DNA from: Candidatus Omnitrophota bacterium
GTDB taxonomy: Bacteria > Omnitrophota > Gorgyraeia > Zapsychrales > Zapsychraceae
Assembly (NCBI GenBank): GCA_023247445.1
Contig: JAHFGL010000010.1
Location: 1-60,374 of the forward strand
Reading direction: 5' to 3'
DNA length: 60,374 nt
In this document: one piece after another, positions 42,396-51,705 of the stretch
How the letters are laid out: every line of letters begins with the position of its first letter
Numbering within the stretch: position 1 is the first letter of the stretch
Notes under the pieces: model-generated
Databases searched by the model: none
Seen by the model: only the letters and a program-made list of their open reading frames with translations
Told to the model about the DNA's origin: nothing
Translations under genes and position numbers: made by a program

Positions 42396-43394
42396 TTAGT
42401 CCTTCTTTGGTGATTGTCTTAACTTCTTTGGATCAACTTTCATTCCTAATTGTAATCCCATAACTTTCAAAAGATCGCCAATTTCAGATAATGATTTTTT
42501 TCCAAAATTACGAAAAGACAATAATTCTGATTCTTGTTTTCTGACTAAGTCAGAGATTGTTTTAATATTTGCATCCTTTAAGCAATTAGCGCTACGAACC
42601 GAAAGTTCCAATTCGGAAATTGGTAACCTAAGTTTTTCATAGAGCGCTTGCTCTTCAGCAGAAATTTCTTCTTCTTCTTCCTCTTCTTCTGGAAGTTGAC
42701 CGTAGCTAACAAAAACATCTAGATGTCGTTGTAAGATATTAGAACCATAGAGCATGGCTTCTTTTGGATTAATGGCCCCATTGGTCCAAATTTCAAAAAT
42801 AAGACGGTCATAATCAGTTCGCTGACCTACACGAGTATTTTCAACGCCAAAATTGACCTTAACAATCGGCGTAAAAATAGAATCGATAGCGATTGTACCA
42901 AGAGCTGCTTCTTTTTTATTAAACTCAGCTGGCACATACCCTCGCCCACGAGAAACTTCCATTTCAATATAAAAATGGGCATCGCGGGTTAATGTTGCAA
43001 TATGAAGATTGGGATTTAACACCTCAACCGTTTCATCAGAAATAATATCTTTCGCTTTAATCTCACCTTTTTTCTCCGCCTTAATGTAAATGGCTTTGGC
43101 AACTTTTGAATGAGATCTTAAAACGACTTTTTTAATATTTAAAATAATTTCTGAAACAGATTCAAGCACACCAGGAATTGTTGAAAATTCATGTTGCACC
43201 CCATCAATCTTAATGGATGTAATAGAGCTTCCTTCAATTGACGATAGAAGGATGCGACGTAAAGAGTTCCCTAATGTGACTCCATAACCTCTCTCAAATG
43301 GTTCGGCAACAAATTTACCGTAAACATCTGTATAAGTTGTTTCATCACAATCCAGCCTTTTAGGCATCTGAAAATCTCGCCATTTAACTCCCAT
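42396..43394 (-). CDS. rpoA: RNA polymerase alpha subunit
   Basis: This 332-residue protein has an N-terminal dimerisation domain (FERGYGVTLGNSLRRILLSS), an acidic linker of eight Glu (about residues 237-245) and the C-terminal DNA-binding domain (LELSVRSANCLKDANIKTISDLV, NFGKKSLSEI). AGGAGG precedes the ATG. It lies between rpsD and rplQ as in the usual alpha operon. Confidence 0.98.
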   Translation of the reverse strand: MGVKWRDFQMPKRLDCDETTYTDVYGKFVAEPFERGYGVTLGNSLRRILLSSIEGSSITSIKIDGVQHEFSTIPGVLESVSEIILNIKKVVLRSHSKVAKAIYIKAEKKGEIKAKDIISDETVEVLNPNLHIATLTRDAHFYIEMEVSRGRGYVPAEFNKKEAALGTIAIDSIFTPIVKVNFGVENTRVGQRTDYDRLIFEIWTNGAINPKEAMLYGSNILQRHLDVFVSYGQLPEEEEEEEEISAEEQALYEKLRLPISELELSVRSANCLKDANIKTISDLVRKQESELLSFRNFGKKSLSEIGDLLKVMGLQLGMKVDPKKLRQSPKKD

Positions 43395-43453
43395 GCTTTC
43401 CTCCTAAATTATATATTGATGGATCTAATTGAAACTAACTGTATCAAAACGTA

Positions 43454-44083
43454 TTACATTGAATAAAGCTCAACGATGAGCTGTTCATTAACTGGGTATC
43501 CAATATCTTCCCGAGAAGGTAATCGATTAACCTTAGCTTTAAAATGTGGGGCATCAACGGTTAACCAAGCTGGAGCTGTTCGATTTTTTGATCCTTCAAT
43601 ATTATCAGAAACAGCCTTTTCACCCTTTTTCTTAAAACGGATACTAATCTCGTCATTTTCTTTAATCTGACAAGATGGAATATTAACAACATGATCATTA
43701 AGATAAACATATCCGTGACCAACGATTTGACGAGCTTCACGACGTGAAGTCGCAAATCCACATTGATAGATAACATTATCTAAACGTCTTTCCAAGAATT
43801 GTAACAAGACATGACCTGTAACGCCCTTGCTGCTGGCCGCTTTATTAAAATAATTTCTAAATTGTTTTTCATAAAGGCCATAGATTCTTTTGACCTTTTG
43901 TTTTTCACGCAATTGCAAACCAAAGTTAGATAACTTCATACGTTTATTCTGGCCATGTTGACCAGGAGCATAAGCTCTTCGTTCGATAGCACAGCGATGG
44001 GTATAACAGCGTTCTCCTTTTAAAAAGAGTTTTTCGCCCTCCCTTCGACATAATCGACAAACTGAACCAACATATCTTCCCAT
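43454..44083 (-). CDS. rpsD: 30S ribosomal protein S4 (zinc type)
   Basis: This 209-residue protein has four Cys near the N-terminus (CRLC, then CYTHRC), the C+ form of S4, and the S4 RNA-binding domain (LERRLDNVIYQCGFATSRREARQIVGHGYVYLN). A 9-bp hairpin lies about 23 bp before the start codon. Confidence 0.98.
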   Translation of the reverse strand: MGRYVGSVCRLCRREGEKLFLKGERCYTHRCAIERRAYAPGQHGQNKRMKLSNFGLQLREKQKVKRIYGLYEKQFRNYFNKAASSKGVTGHVLLQFLERRLDNVIYQCGFATSRREARQIVGHGYVYLNDHVVNIPSCQIKENDEISIRFKKKGEKAVSDNIEGSKNRTAPAWLTVDAPHFKAKVNRLPSREDIGYPVNEQLIVELYSM

Positions 44084-44105
44084 AAATCCCTTCCTCGTTA
44101 TTGTT

Positions 44106-44134
44106 CTTCGCTAATACTTTTTTATTTAGCGAAG
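44106..44134 (-). promoter_or_regulatory. Hairpin in the rpsD leader
   Basis: CTTCGCTAA (44106-44114) pairs with TTAGCGAAG (44126-44134) around an A-rich loop, in the rpsK-rpsD gap. A GAGGAAGGG ribosome site follows on the minus strand. S4 autoregulates its operon through mRNA structures in other bacteria, so a control role is possible. No U-tract follows, so it is not an evident terminator. Confidence 0.4.
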
Positions 44135-44138
44135 GAGA

Positions 44139-44558
44139 CTATACTCTTCGTTTTTTGCGTGACCGGCAACCATTATGTGGCAGCGGCGTAATGTCTTTAA
44201 TCGTTGTAATCAAAAGTCCGGCCGCTTGTAATGCTCGGATAGCGGATTCTCGACCTGAACCAGGACCATTGACATAAACCTCAACCGTTTTTAAACCTAG
44301 ATCTTTTGCTCTTTTGGCCGCATCTGTTCCGGCAACCTGAGCCGCAAAAGGAGTTGATTTTTTTGACCCACTAAAACCAACAACCCCTGGGGTCGACCAA
44401 ACCAAAACATTGCCTTGCAAATCCGTAATCGTGACGGCTGTATTATTAAAACTCGCCTTGATATAAACAGCACCGGCGGTTATGCCTTTAAGCGCTTTTT
44501 TCTTTGCTTTATCTTTTTTTGGTTGTGCTGTTGCTGATGTTTCTTGAGGCTTTGCCAT
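44139..44558 (-). CDS. rpsK: 30S ribosomal protein S11
   Basis: This 139-residue protein has a Lys/Ala-rich N-terminal extension (about 20 residues), then [36 protein letters not shown], the [13 protein letters not shown] motif and C-terminal [17 protein letters not shown]. Confidence 0.98.
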   Translation of the reverse strand: MAKPQETSATAQPKKDKAKKKALKGITAGAVYIKASFNNTAVTITDLQGNVLVWSTPGVVGFSGSKKSTPFAAQVAGTDAAKRAKDLGLKTVEVYVNGPGSGRESAIRALQAAGLLITTIKDITPLPHNGCRSRKKRRV

Positions 44559-44561
44559 AAA

Positions 44562-44957
44562 TTATCCTTTTGCTTGCTTTGCTGGTTCAACCTTCATCTT
44601 AGCCGCGACGATTGGTTTTTTACCTTTTCGTGTACGAGCATTTGTACGTGTTCGTTGGCCGCGCGCTGGAAGACCTTTACGATGACGAGTCCCACGGTAA
44701 GAACCAATATCAATTAAACGTTTAATGTTTTGACCTACTTCGCGCCTTAAATCACCTTCAATAATATATTTATTTTGAATAAGCGTCGTGATCTTAGCAA
44801 TTTCCTCATCTGACAAATCTTTTGCACGACGATTTACATCAATCTTAACTTCATCTAAAACTTTACGGGCGGTGGTTGGTCCAATACCATAAAGAAAAGG
44901 CAAAGCCGCTTCAATACGTTTCTCTTTTGGAATATCAACACCTAAAATTCTTGGCAT
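44562..44957 (-). CDS. rpsM: 30S ribosomal protein S13
   Basis: This 131-residue protein has RILGVDIPKEKRIEAALPFLYGIG, the central LRREVGQNIKRLIDIGSYRG and the C-terminal RHRKGLPARGQRTRTNARTRKG, the full S13 pattern. The last ~15 residues are a Lys/Ala tail. Confidence 0.98.
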   Translation of the reverse strand: MPRILGVDIPKEKRIEAALPFLYGIGPTTARKVLDEVKIDVNRRAKDLSDEEIAKITTLIQNKYIIEGDLRREVGQNIKRLIDIGSYRGTRHRKGLPARGQRTRTNARTRKGKKPIVAAKMKVEPAKQAKG

Positions 44958-44962
44958 ATATT

Positions 44963-45076
44963 TTACCCTTGTCTTTGTTTATGTTTTGGATTGGAGCAAA
45001 TAACGCGCACGACACCTTCTCGTCGCACAATTTTGCAATGACTACAAATACGTTTTACAGATGATTTAACTTTCAT
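44963..45076 (-). CDS. rpmJ: 50S ribosomal protein L36 (zinc type)
   Basis: A 37-codon gene starts at ATG 45076 and stops at 44963. It reads [19 protein letters not shown] and ends [14 protein letters not shown]11, C14, C27 and H32 form the zinc site of the C+ form. It lies in the usual place between infA and rpsM. Confidence 0.97.
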   Translation of the reverse strand: MKVKSSVKRICSHCKIVRREGVVRVICSNPKHKQRQG

Positions 45077-45097
45077 TTCTTTAAACTCTCTTTTATT

Positions 45098-45316
45098 TTA
45101 TTTGCATCTAAATGTTATTCTCCCCTTAGATAAATCATAAGGAGAAAGCTCAACTTTAACACGATCCCCAGGTAAAATACGAATAAAATTCATCCGAATC
45201 TTTCCTGAAAGGTGACCTAATACAAGATGCCCATTATCTAATTCAATACGAAATTTCGCGTTGGGCAATGCTTCTCTAATAACTCCTTCAACTTCAATTA
45301 AATCTTCTTTTGCCAT
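45098..45316 (-). CDS. infA: Translation initiation factor IF-1
   Basis: This 72-residue S1/OB-fold protein has [40 protein letters not shown] and [18 protein letters not shown], which is a complete and typical IF-1. It lies 10 bp after map. Confidence 0.98.
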   Translation of the reverse strand: MAKEDLIEVEGVIREALPNAKFRIELDNGHLVLGHLSGKIRMNFIRILPGDRVKVELSPYDLSKGRITFRCK

Positions 45317-45326
45317 AAACTATTTT

Positions 45327-46085
45327 TTAAGCTGTTAGAATTTCTGGTTCCTTCTTTGTAATGGCTATCGTATGTTCAAAGTGCGCTGAAGGTAAACCAT
45401 CTTGGGTGACAACCGTCCAGCCATCGCTTAAAATTTTTGTCGGCCAGGTCCCTAAATTTACCATCGGTTCAATCGCTAGTACCATACCTTCTTTTAGGAT
45501 TGGTCCTTGGTGTGGAGGTCCATAATTTGGTATTTCGGGGTCCTCATGTAATCGTCGACCAATTCCATGCCCAACGAAATCACGCACAACCGAAAACCCA
45601 TGCGCCTCAACATACACCTGAACAGCATGAGAGATATCCGATAAATGGTTATTGGCCCGTGCCTGTTCGATACCTTTATAAAGAGCTTCCGATGTTACAT
45701 CCAGCAGCTTCTGCAATTCTGGTTTAATCGGTCCAATCCCAACGGTTACCGCTGTATCCGAAAAATAATTTTTATGAATAATCCCAACATCTAAACTAAC
45801 AATATCACCGTCTTTGATCACCCGTGCATTCGGAATGCCATGAACAACTTCTTCGTTCATCGAGATACATACAGATGCAGGAAATCCACGATAACCCTTA
45901 AATGCTGGGACAACTTTTTTATCGCGTATCAGACTTTCAGCTAAACTATCAATGGCTTTGGTCGTTAATCCTGGTTTTAAAGAGCGTTTTAATTCTTTGA
46001 TTATTCCTGCTAAAATCTTGCCTGCTTCACGAAGAACTTCAAGTTCCTCAGAAGACTTAATGGTTATGAGATTTTCCGTTTTCAT
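45327..46085 (-). CDS. map: Methionine aminopeptidase type I
   Basis: This 252-residue M24 enzyme has SMNEEVVHGIPN, the metal ligands in DVGIIHKNYFSDTAVT (two Asp), VGHGIGRRLHEDP (His), MVLAIEPMVN (Glu) and HFEHTIAI (Glu). It removes initiator Met from new proteins. It overlaps adk by 29 bp. The arrangement secY-adk-map-infA is standard. Confidence 0.97.
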   Translation of the reverse strand: MKTENLITIKSSEELEVLREAGKILAGIIKELKRSLKPGLTTKAIDSLAESLIRDKKVVPAFKGYRGFPASVCISMNEEVVHGIPNARVIKDGDIVSLDVGIIHKNYFSDTAVTVGIGPIKPELQKLLDVTSEALYKGIEQARANNHLSDISHAVQVYVEAHGFSVVRDFVGHGIGRRLHEDPEIPNYGPPHQGPILKEGMVLAIEPMVNLGTWPTKILSDGWTVVTQDGLPSAHFEHTIAITKKEPEILTA

Positions 46086-46725
46086 TAAAAGTCTTCATTA
46101 ATATCGTCTGAACATCCTCGGATTCCTCATCTGAATCAACCGTCACGAGGATTCCTTGCTTCTTATAATATTCAATAATCGGCTTAGTATTCGTCAAATA
46201 TTCTTTCATCCGCGTTTCAATGGTTGTCTTATTATCATCGGGCCGTTGATACAGTTCGCCTTGACAAAGATCGCAAACCCCTTCTTTTTTTGGCGGCCGA
46301 TTTTTAATATGAAAAACGGCTCCACATTTTCGACAAATGCGACGTCCACCTAAACGCTGAATAATAACCGGCAACGTTGAATCTAAATAAATAGCATAAT
46401 TAAGCAGCTTCTTTTCTTCTTTTAGAATCTTATCTAAATCCTGTGCTTGCTGTTCGGTGCGAGGATAGCCGTCAAGCATATAGCCTTTAGAAATCCGATC
46501 ATCCTTTGCGAATTTATTTTTAATCAGGCGCGTGACAAGTTCATCTGGAACTAATTTCCCATTATCAATATACTTTTTAGCTTCCTGTCCAAGCGTAGTA
46601 TTATTTTTAATCTCTTCACGTAAAATATCACCGGTTGAGATATGCAAAATATTCAAAGAGCTTTTCAATAAATTCGCGAGGGTTCCTTTTCCGGCTCCCG
46701 GTGGTCCTAAAAGAACCAACTTCAT
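46057..46725 (-). CDS. adk: Adenylate kinase with zinc-type LID
   Basis: This 222-residue protein has the P-loop GPPGAGKGT, ISTGDILR, DGYPRTEQQA and a LID domain with two Cys pairs (CRKC and CDLC) that bind zinc, as in the long Adk form. It interconverts ATP, ADP and AMP. The ATG overlaps secY in ATGA. Confidence 0.97.
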   Translation of the reverse strand: MKLVLLGPPGAGKGTLANLLKSSLNILHISTGDILREEIKNNTTLGQEAKKYIDNGKLVPDELVTRLIKNKFAKDDRISKGYMLDGYPRTEQQAQDLDKILKEEKKLLNYAIYLDSTLPVIIQRLGGRRICRKCGAVFHIKNRPPKKEGVCDLCQGELYQRPDDNKTTIETRMKEYLTNTKPIIEYYKKQGILVTVDSDEESEDVQTILMKTFNENGKSHNH

Positions 46726-48074
46726 CGTCGTCCTCGTAACTGTCCGGTTTTCATGAATCCGTCATAATGACGTGTCAATAAATGTGACTCAATCTGCTTC
46801 ATGGTATCAAGCATAACGCCAACCATAATCAAAACCCCGGTCCCACCAAAGAATGATGCCACTAAATAGGGAACTTTAAAAGACGACATAATCGCATCCG
46901 GCATAATTGCAATCGCACAAACAAATAACGCCCCAGCTAATGTAACACGTGTCATGACAAAATCTAAATAATCGGAAGTCTGTCCCCCTGGACGTACCCC
47001 TGGAATAAAACCGCCGTGTTTTTTCATATTCTCGGCAACATCAACAGGATTAAAAACAATCGCCGTATAAAAATAACAAAAGAAAACAATGAGCAATCCA
47101 TAAATTGAATAATATAAAATATGTCCACGCTGAATGTAAGCAGCAAAAGAATGAAAAGCCTGACTTGGGATAAAACTTGCTAAAGTTGCTGGAAAAAGAA
47201 TAATCGATTGCGCAAAGATAATTGCGATGACGCCAGCCGTATCAACCTTTAAAGGGATATAAGTGCTTTGTCCACCATAAACTTTTCGTCCAACAATCCG
47301 TCGTGCATATTGAACAGGAATTTTTCTCTGGGCCTGTGTAATCAAGGTAATCGAAATGATAACCCCGATTAAAAATGCAATCATGATTAAAAGAGTTAAA
47401 GGCTGCAGCTGACTCCCACCGCTCCCATTAGGTGATAATAAAAGTATCAACGTGTGAATCGCTGACGGCAGAGCTGAAATAATCCCCGCGGTAATAATAA
47501 GAGAAATACCATTACCAATACCACGTTCCTGAATCTGCTCGCCTAACCACATCAGAAGTAACGTACCGCTGGTGAGCGTAACAACCGTGGTAAAACGGAA
47601 CCCCCACCCCGGATCATTCACAATTTGTAATCCTGCAAACTGCGTTGGACTTTCAAGCCAAAGAGCAATAAAAAATGATTGAATAGCCGCTAAAATAAAC
47701 GTGCCATAACGTGTATATTGATTAATTTTGTGATACCCAGCTTGTCCTTCTTTTGCGATTTTTTCAAGTGCTGGAATAACGGCGGTTAACAACTGCATGA
47801 TAATAGAACTTGAGATATACGGCATAATCCCTAATGAGAAAACCGTTAATTTCTCAAGCGAACCGCCTGAAAACATATTCATGATACCAAAAATACTACC
47901 GTTGGCCGTTGAATCGATCCGTCTAAAAAATTCCGCCAACATCGAACCATTAACGCCCGGCGTTGGGATATAGCATCCGATGCGATAGACAACAATAATC
48001 AGTAAGGTAAAAAGAATTTTATTCTTTAATTCAGGTATCTTGAAACAATTTGCATATGTCGATAAAATGGGCAT
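46722..48074 (-). CDS. secY: Preprotein translocase subunit SecY
   Basis: This 450-residue protein with ten membrane helices begins with IPELKNKILFTLLIIVVYRIGCYIPTPGV. It contains the plug region SGGSLEKLTVFSLGIMPYISSSII, QRKIPVQYARR in the C4 loop and GIRPGGQTSDYL-like GVRPGGQTSDYLDFV in the C5 loop. It forms the protein-export channel with SecE/SecG. Confidence 0.98.
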   Translation of the reverse strand: MPILSTYANCFKIPELKNKILFTLLIIVVYRIGCYIPTPGVNGSMLAEFFRRIDSTANGSIFGIMNMFSGGSLEKLTVFSLGIMPYISSSIIMQLLTAVIPALEKIAKEGQAGYHKINQYTRYGTFILAAIQSFFIALWLESPTQFAGLQIVNDPGWGFRFTTVVTLTSGTLLLMWLGEQIQERGIGNGISLIITAGIISALPSAIHTLILLLSPNGSGGSQLQPLTLLIMIAFLIGVIISITLITQAQRKIPVQYARRIVGRKVYGGQSTYIPLKVDTAGVIAIIFAQSIILFPATLASFIPSQAFHSFAAYIQRGHILYYSIYGLLIVFFCYFYTAIVFNPVDVAENMKKHGGFIPGVRPGGQTSDYLDFVMTRVTLAGALFVCAIAIMPDAIMSSFKVPYLVASFFGGTGVLIMVGVMLDTMKQIESHLLTRHYDGFMKTGQLRGRR

Positions 48075-48077
48075 GCT

Positions 48078-48560
48078 TTATTTCTTAGCGATTGATTCTT
48101 TTTTTGTTAAAGAGCTACTCTCTACGCTTTCAACCTTTCCACCAGCTTTTGCGATCTTCTCCTGCGCTGCCTTGGAAACACGTCCACCCTGAATCGTTAA
48201 CGATTTCTTTAAATCCCCTGTACCCAAAATCTTAAATGGTCTGTTAAGACTTCTAATTAAACCCTTAGATTTTAAAAATTCAGCCGTAATAACTGTTCCA
48301 TTGCTAAATTTATTTAGTGTTTCAACATTGATCACTTGCATATCAAGTGGATTACGATTACGAAAACCAAATTTTGGAAGACGTCGAATCAGTGGAACTT
48401 GACCACCTTCAAGTCCTAAGATAATTCCACGACCAGCGCGTGACCTTTGTCCTTTGTGACCACGAGTTGATGTTTTTCCATGACCAGAACCACGGCCACG
48501 GCCGACTATCTTTCTTCGTTGATTTGATCCTTTTGGAGCTTTTAAATCGTGTAAAAACAT
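48078..48560 (-). CDS. rplO: 50S ribosomal protein L15
   Basis: This 160-residue protein has an N-terminal Gly/Arg-rich part (GSNQRRKIVGRGRGSGHGKTS, RGHKGQRSRAG) and a C-terminal L15e/L18e fold. It lies 14 bp after rpsE. There is no room for rpmD between them, so L30 is absent here. Confidence 0.98.
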   Translation of the reverse strand: MFLHDLKAPKGSNQRRKIVGRGRGSGHGKTSTRGHKGQRSRAGRGIILGLEGGQVPLIRRLPKFGFRNRNPLDMQVINVETLNKFSNGTVITAEFLKSKGLIRSLNRPFKILGTGDLKKSLTIQGGRVSKAAQEKIAKAGGKVESVESSSLTKKESIAKK

Positions 48561-48574
48561 GAAAAATCCTATCG

Positions 48575-49195
48575 TTAAATAATTACTTGCTTTAAACGGC
48601 TTAAACCATTAAACGTGGCTTTAACCACATTGATGGGATTGTTTGATCGATGACACTTGGTTAAAATATTTCGGATACCAGCTCCGTCACAAACCGCACG
48701 AACGGGTCCAGCGGCAATAACGCCCGTACCTTCACCAGCTGGTTTTAAAAGAACTTTAGCACTACCACACTCACCAATAATTTCATGTGGAATAGATGTT
48801 CCCTTCATCGAGACCTTAATCATCTGGCCTTTGGCAGCGTTCATGGCTTTACGAATGGCAATCGAAACTTCACTCGCCTTTTCAAGACTATACCCAACAC
48901 GCCCTTTGGTATCACCAACGACGACAAGTGCGCTAAAAGATAATTTTTTCCCACCCTTAGTAACTTTTGTAATTCTGTTGATTGAAACCACTTTTTCAAT
49001 AAATTCAGAGGTTTCGCGAGCAGCTGCGGTTTCAGCGGCTTTTAAACGTTTTGCGGCTTTGGCAACAGTTTGCGCAAGAACATCGTCACCCTCTAACTCA
49101 ACTTGTTTTGTTAGATCAATTCCCGGTTCTTTCGTTGCCTTTAATTCACGCTTTTTAGCGCTTTCGATCTTATCATCACCAAACTTCTTATTCAT
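48575..49195 (-). CDS. rpsE: 30S ribosomal protein S5 with N-terminal extension
   Basis: The core starts near residue 62 ([21 protein letters not shown]) and includes [25 protein letters not shown] and [16 protein letters not shown]. The first ~60 residues are a charged Lys/Ala/Glu extension not seen in most S5 proteins. Confidence 0.97.
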   Translation of the reverse strand: MNKKFGDDKIESAKKRELKATKEPGIDLTKQVELEGDDVLAQTVAKAAKRLKAAETAAARETSEFIEKVVSINRITKVTKGGKKLSFSALVVVGDTKGRVGYSLEKASEVSIAIRKAMNAAKGQMIKVSMKGTSIPHEIIGECGSAKVLLKPAGEGTGVIAAGPVRAVCDGAGIRNILTKCHRSNNPINVVKATFNGLSRLKQVII

Positions 49196-49197
49196 AC

Positions 49198-49566
49198 TTA
49201 AAACTCCATTCCGGCTTGTCGAGCTGCCTCAGCAAACGCTTTAACACGGCCATGATATAAATATCCACCTCGATCAAAACAAACTTTTTTGATCCCTTTT
49301 TTCTGAGCTTCTTGAGCAAAATGAGTCCCTAAAATGGACGCGGCTTGCACATTGCCCCCGCTTTTAATCTTGCTACGAATATCTTTAGCAAGTGTTGATA
49401 CACCAAATAAAACTTTTCCAGCATTGTCATCAATGGCTTGAACAAAAAGATTGTTCAAACTGCGATGAACGCAGACGCGCGGTTTATTTGCCGTGCCACT
49501 GATCTTTGCACGAATTCTTTTATGACGATAAAATCTTTTAACTTCTCTTTCTTGACTATCACTCAT
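49198..49566 (-). CDS. rplR: 50S ribosomal protein L18
   Basis: This 122-residue protein has the 5S rRNA-binding protein pattern: [28 protein letters not shown] and, at the end, [26 protein letters not shown]. It is complete and lies between rplF and rpsE. Confidence 0.98.
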   Translation of the reverse strand: MSDSQEREVKRFYRHKRIRAKISGTANKPRVCVHRSLNNLFVQAIDDNAGKVLFGVSTLAKDIRSKIKSGGNVQAASILGTHFAQEAQKKGIKKVCFDRGGYLYHGRVKAFAEAARQAGMEF

Positions 49567-49575
49567 ATCTTAACC

Positions 49576-50115
49576 TTATTTTGTTACAGATTTTCCTTGT
49601 TTTCGACGAACAACTTCACCAGTATAACGAATGCCCTTACCCTTGTAAGGCTCAACTGGCTTAAGAGCTCGCATTTGAGAAGCAACGAGTCCGACACGCA
49701 TTTTATCTGAGCCCTCGACCTTAATCACTGTTTGATTATCAACAGCAACTTTCACATCATCTGGGACATCAAACTCGACAGGATGACTTAAACCTATACT
49801 AAAAATAACTTTTTTGCCTTGTAAAGCGGCTCTAAAACCAAGACCTTGAATCTCTAATTCCTTTTTATGTCCTTTTACAACACCCTCAATCATGTTAACT
49901 AAACTTGCACGGATCGTCCCATGATTAGCGCGATCTTGTTTTGTATCTGAAAGTCTATTGACAATTAATTTCGAATCTTTCAATTCAACTTTTATGCCTT
50001 GAGGAACTTTTAAATCAAGTTTACCTTTCGGGCCTTCAAAATGAACATTCTCATTATTAATCGAAACCTTCACATCTTTAGAAACATCTACCGGATTTTT
50101 ACCTATTCTAGACAT
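49576..50115 (-). CDS. rplF: 50S ribosomal protein L6
   Basis: This 179-residue protein with two similar domains begins MSRIGKNPVDV, has VEFDVPDDVKV and ends with the L6 signature PVEPYKGKGIRYTGEVVRRKQGKS. Confidence 0.98.
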   Translation of the reverse strand: MSRIGKNPVDVSKDVKVSINNENVHFEGPKGKLDLKVPQGIKVELKDSKLIVNRLSDTKQDRANHGTIRASLVNMIEGVVKGHKKELEIQGLGFRAALQGKKVIFSIGLSHPVEFDVPDDVKVAVDNQTVIKVEGSDKMRVGLVASQMRALKPVEPYKGKGIRYTGEVVRRKQGKSVTK

Positions 50116-50121
50116 AGTTGA

Positions 50122-50517
50122 TTACCAAATGTGGCACAAAACTTCGCCGCCAATGTTTAACTTACGGGCTTCACGATCGTTAATGACACCTTTTGAGGTT
50201 GAGATAACAGCCGTACCCATTCCGTTTAAAACGCGTGGAATAGAATCTTTTTGAGCATACACGCGTAACCCTGATTTAGAAATTCTCTTGAGTCCCATGA
50301 TTGTCGATTTTTTATTTTGATACTTTAAATAAATCTTATAGCTGCCTTGAACGTCAGCCTTCATTAAACGAAAATCTTCAATGTATCCTTCGTTTTTAAA
50401 AATTTCCAAAATTCTTCCTGTTAATTTTGAAGCTCGCACATCAACCGTTTCTTTACCAGCGGAAGCGGCATTACGAATATTCGTTAACAAATCGCTAATT
50501 GGATCATGTAGTGACAT
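50122..50517 (-). CDS. rpsH: 30S ribosomal protein S8
   Basis: This 131-residue protein has DPISDLLTNIRNA at the start and the C-terminal signature GMGTAVISTSKGVINDREARKLNIGGEVLCHIW. TAAGGAT precedes the ATG. A 94-bp palindromic element separates it from rpsN. Confidence 0.98.
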   Translation of the reverse strand: MSLHDPISDLLTNIRNAASAGKETVDVRASKLTGRILEIFKNEGYIEDFRLMKADVQGSYKIYLKYQNKKSTIMGLKRISKSGLRVYAQKDSIPRVLNGMGTAVISTSKGVINDREARKLNIGGEVLCHIW

Positions 50518-50557
50518 AATTTAAATCCTTATATTTTCTATTATCTAATCTCTTAAT

Positions 50558-50651
50558 TCCTTCGACGCGTTCCTCGTTTCACTCGTCACTTGCTCAGGAT
50601 GGTTCTCCGCTTCTCACCAACAATGGTGAGCAAGCAAAGCGCGTCGAACCA
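50558..50651. repeat. 94-bp palindromic element, copy 1 (rpsN-rpsH gap)
   Basis: The ends are TTCGACGCG (50561-50569) and CGCGTCGAA (50640-50648). Inner pairing includes CTTGCTCA (50589-50596) with TGAGCAAG (50627-50634) and, as an alternative, CTCACCA-ACAA-TGGTGAG. It is 94 bp long and about 91% identical to the copy at 52555-52648 (8 differences in the 88-bp core). It begins on the base directly after the rpsN stop codon. Confidence 0.9.
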
Positions 50652-50837
50652 TTACCAGCTTGCTTTTTTAACGCCAGGGATTTCACCTTTCCACGCCAAC
50701 TCTCTAAAACAGATACGGCAACAGCCAAATCGACGTAAATATCCTCTAGGACGGCCACACAATTGACAACGATTATGTTGTCGTGTTGAAAATTTCGCTT
50801 TTCGTAAACTTCGGTTAACTAATGATTTTTTCGCCAT
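50652..50837 (-). CDS. rpsN: 30S ribosomal protein S14 type Z
   Basis: This 61-residue protein is the short zinc form of S14 with two Cys pairs (CQLC and CRIC), [19 protein letters not shown] and the final GVKKASW. Next to it is a palindromic element on the 3' side. Confidence 0.98.
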   Translation of the reverse strand: MAKKSLVNRSLRKAKFSTRQHNRCQLCGRPRGYLRRFGCCRICFRELAWKGEIPGVKKASW

Positions 50838-50845
50838 AGAATCCT

Positions 50846-51391
50846 TTACTTTTTAGTAAAAGGCATGCCTAAGAAATTTAATAATTCAAATGTGTGTTCT
50901 TTTGGCCCCTTATTAAAAACAAATGTAATATCCATTCCTTGTGTATGGGCTAATCTACCTGTATCAATCTCAGGAAAAATAGATTGATCAGAAATTCCGA
51001 GCGTATAGTTACCATCTTTATCAAATGATTTTCGCGAAACACCATTAAAGTCACGGATACGTGGAAGTGCAACATTAACTAAACGATCTAAAAATTCGTA
51101 CATTCTTTTTCGGCGAAGCGTGACCTTGCAACCAATGGCCGCATTTTCCTTTAGTTTAAAATTTGAAATCGCAACTCGCGCACGAGTAACTACTGGTTTC
51201 TGTCCAGTGATCATCGTTAAATCGGCAACCGCACTCTCTAAAATTTTAGGATCACCAATAGCTTTCCCAACACCCATATTGATTGCAATCTTTTCAAGAT
51301 GTGGAATAGCCATAAAATTATCAATACTACATTTTTCTTTCATATAACCGAAAGCTTCTGTTTGACATTTTTTCTGTAAACGTGGGACCAC
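50846..51391 (-). CDS. rplE: 50S ribosomal protein L5
   Basis: This 181-residue protein has [34 protein letters not shown] and the final [18 protein letters not shown], a complete L5 that binds 5S rRNA. One base separates it from rplX. Confidence 0.98.
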   Translation of the reverse strand: MVPRLQKKCQTEAFGYMKEKCSIDNFMAIPHLEKIAINMGVGKAIGDPKILESAVADLTMITGQKPVVTRARVAISNFKLKENAAIGCKVTLRRKRMYEFLDRLVNVALPRIRDFNGVSRKSFDKDGNYTLGISDQSIFPEIDTGRLAHTQGMDITFVFNKGPKEHTFELLNFLGMPFTKK

Positions 51392-51392
51392 T

Positions 51393-51704
51393 TTAAATTA
51401 CCTCACCTGTTTTTTTACTAACACGCATCTTATCCCCGTCTTTAAGGCGAGATGCCCCAAAACGAGTTGGTTTATTAGTTTTTTTATCGATCAACATAAT
51501 ATTAGAAACATGAATTGGGGCTTCACGCTGGACAAATCCACCTTGAGGGTTTTGTTGAGTTTTTCTGGCTGATTTTTTAATAATATTAATACTCTCAACT
51601 AATGCTCGGCCTTCCTTAGGAAAAATTCGTAAAACTTTTCCTGTTTTCCCTTTATCTTTTCCAGAAATAATCGAAACTACATCATCTTTTTTAATGTGTA
51701 ACAT
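51393..51704 (-). CDS. rplX: 50S ribosomal protein L24
   Basis: This 103-residue protein starts MLHIKKDDVVSIISGKDKGKTGKVLRIFP (KOW motif) and has the SNIMLIDKKTNKPTR segment. ATG 51704 is chosen for GAGG nine bases before it. A TTG at 51713 in frame would overlap rplN. Confidence 0.97.
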   Translation of the reverse strand: MLHIKKDDVVSIISGKDKGKTGKVLRIFPKEGRALVESINIIKKSARKTQQNPQGGFVQREAPIHVSNIMLIDKKTNKPTRFGASRLKDGDKMRVSKKTGEVI

Positions 51705-51705
51705 A

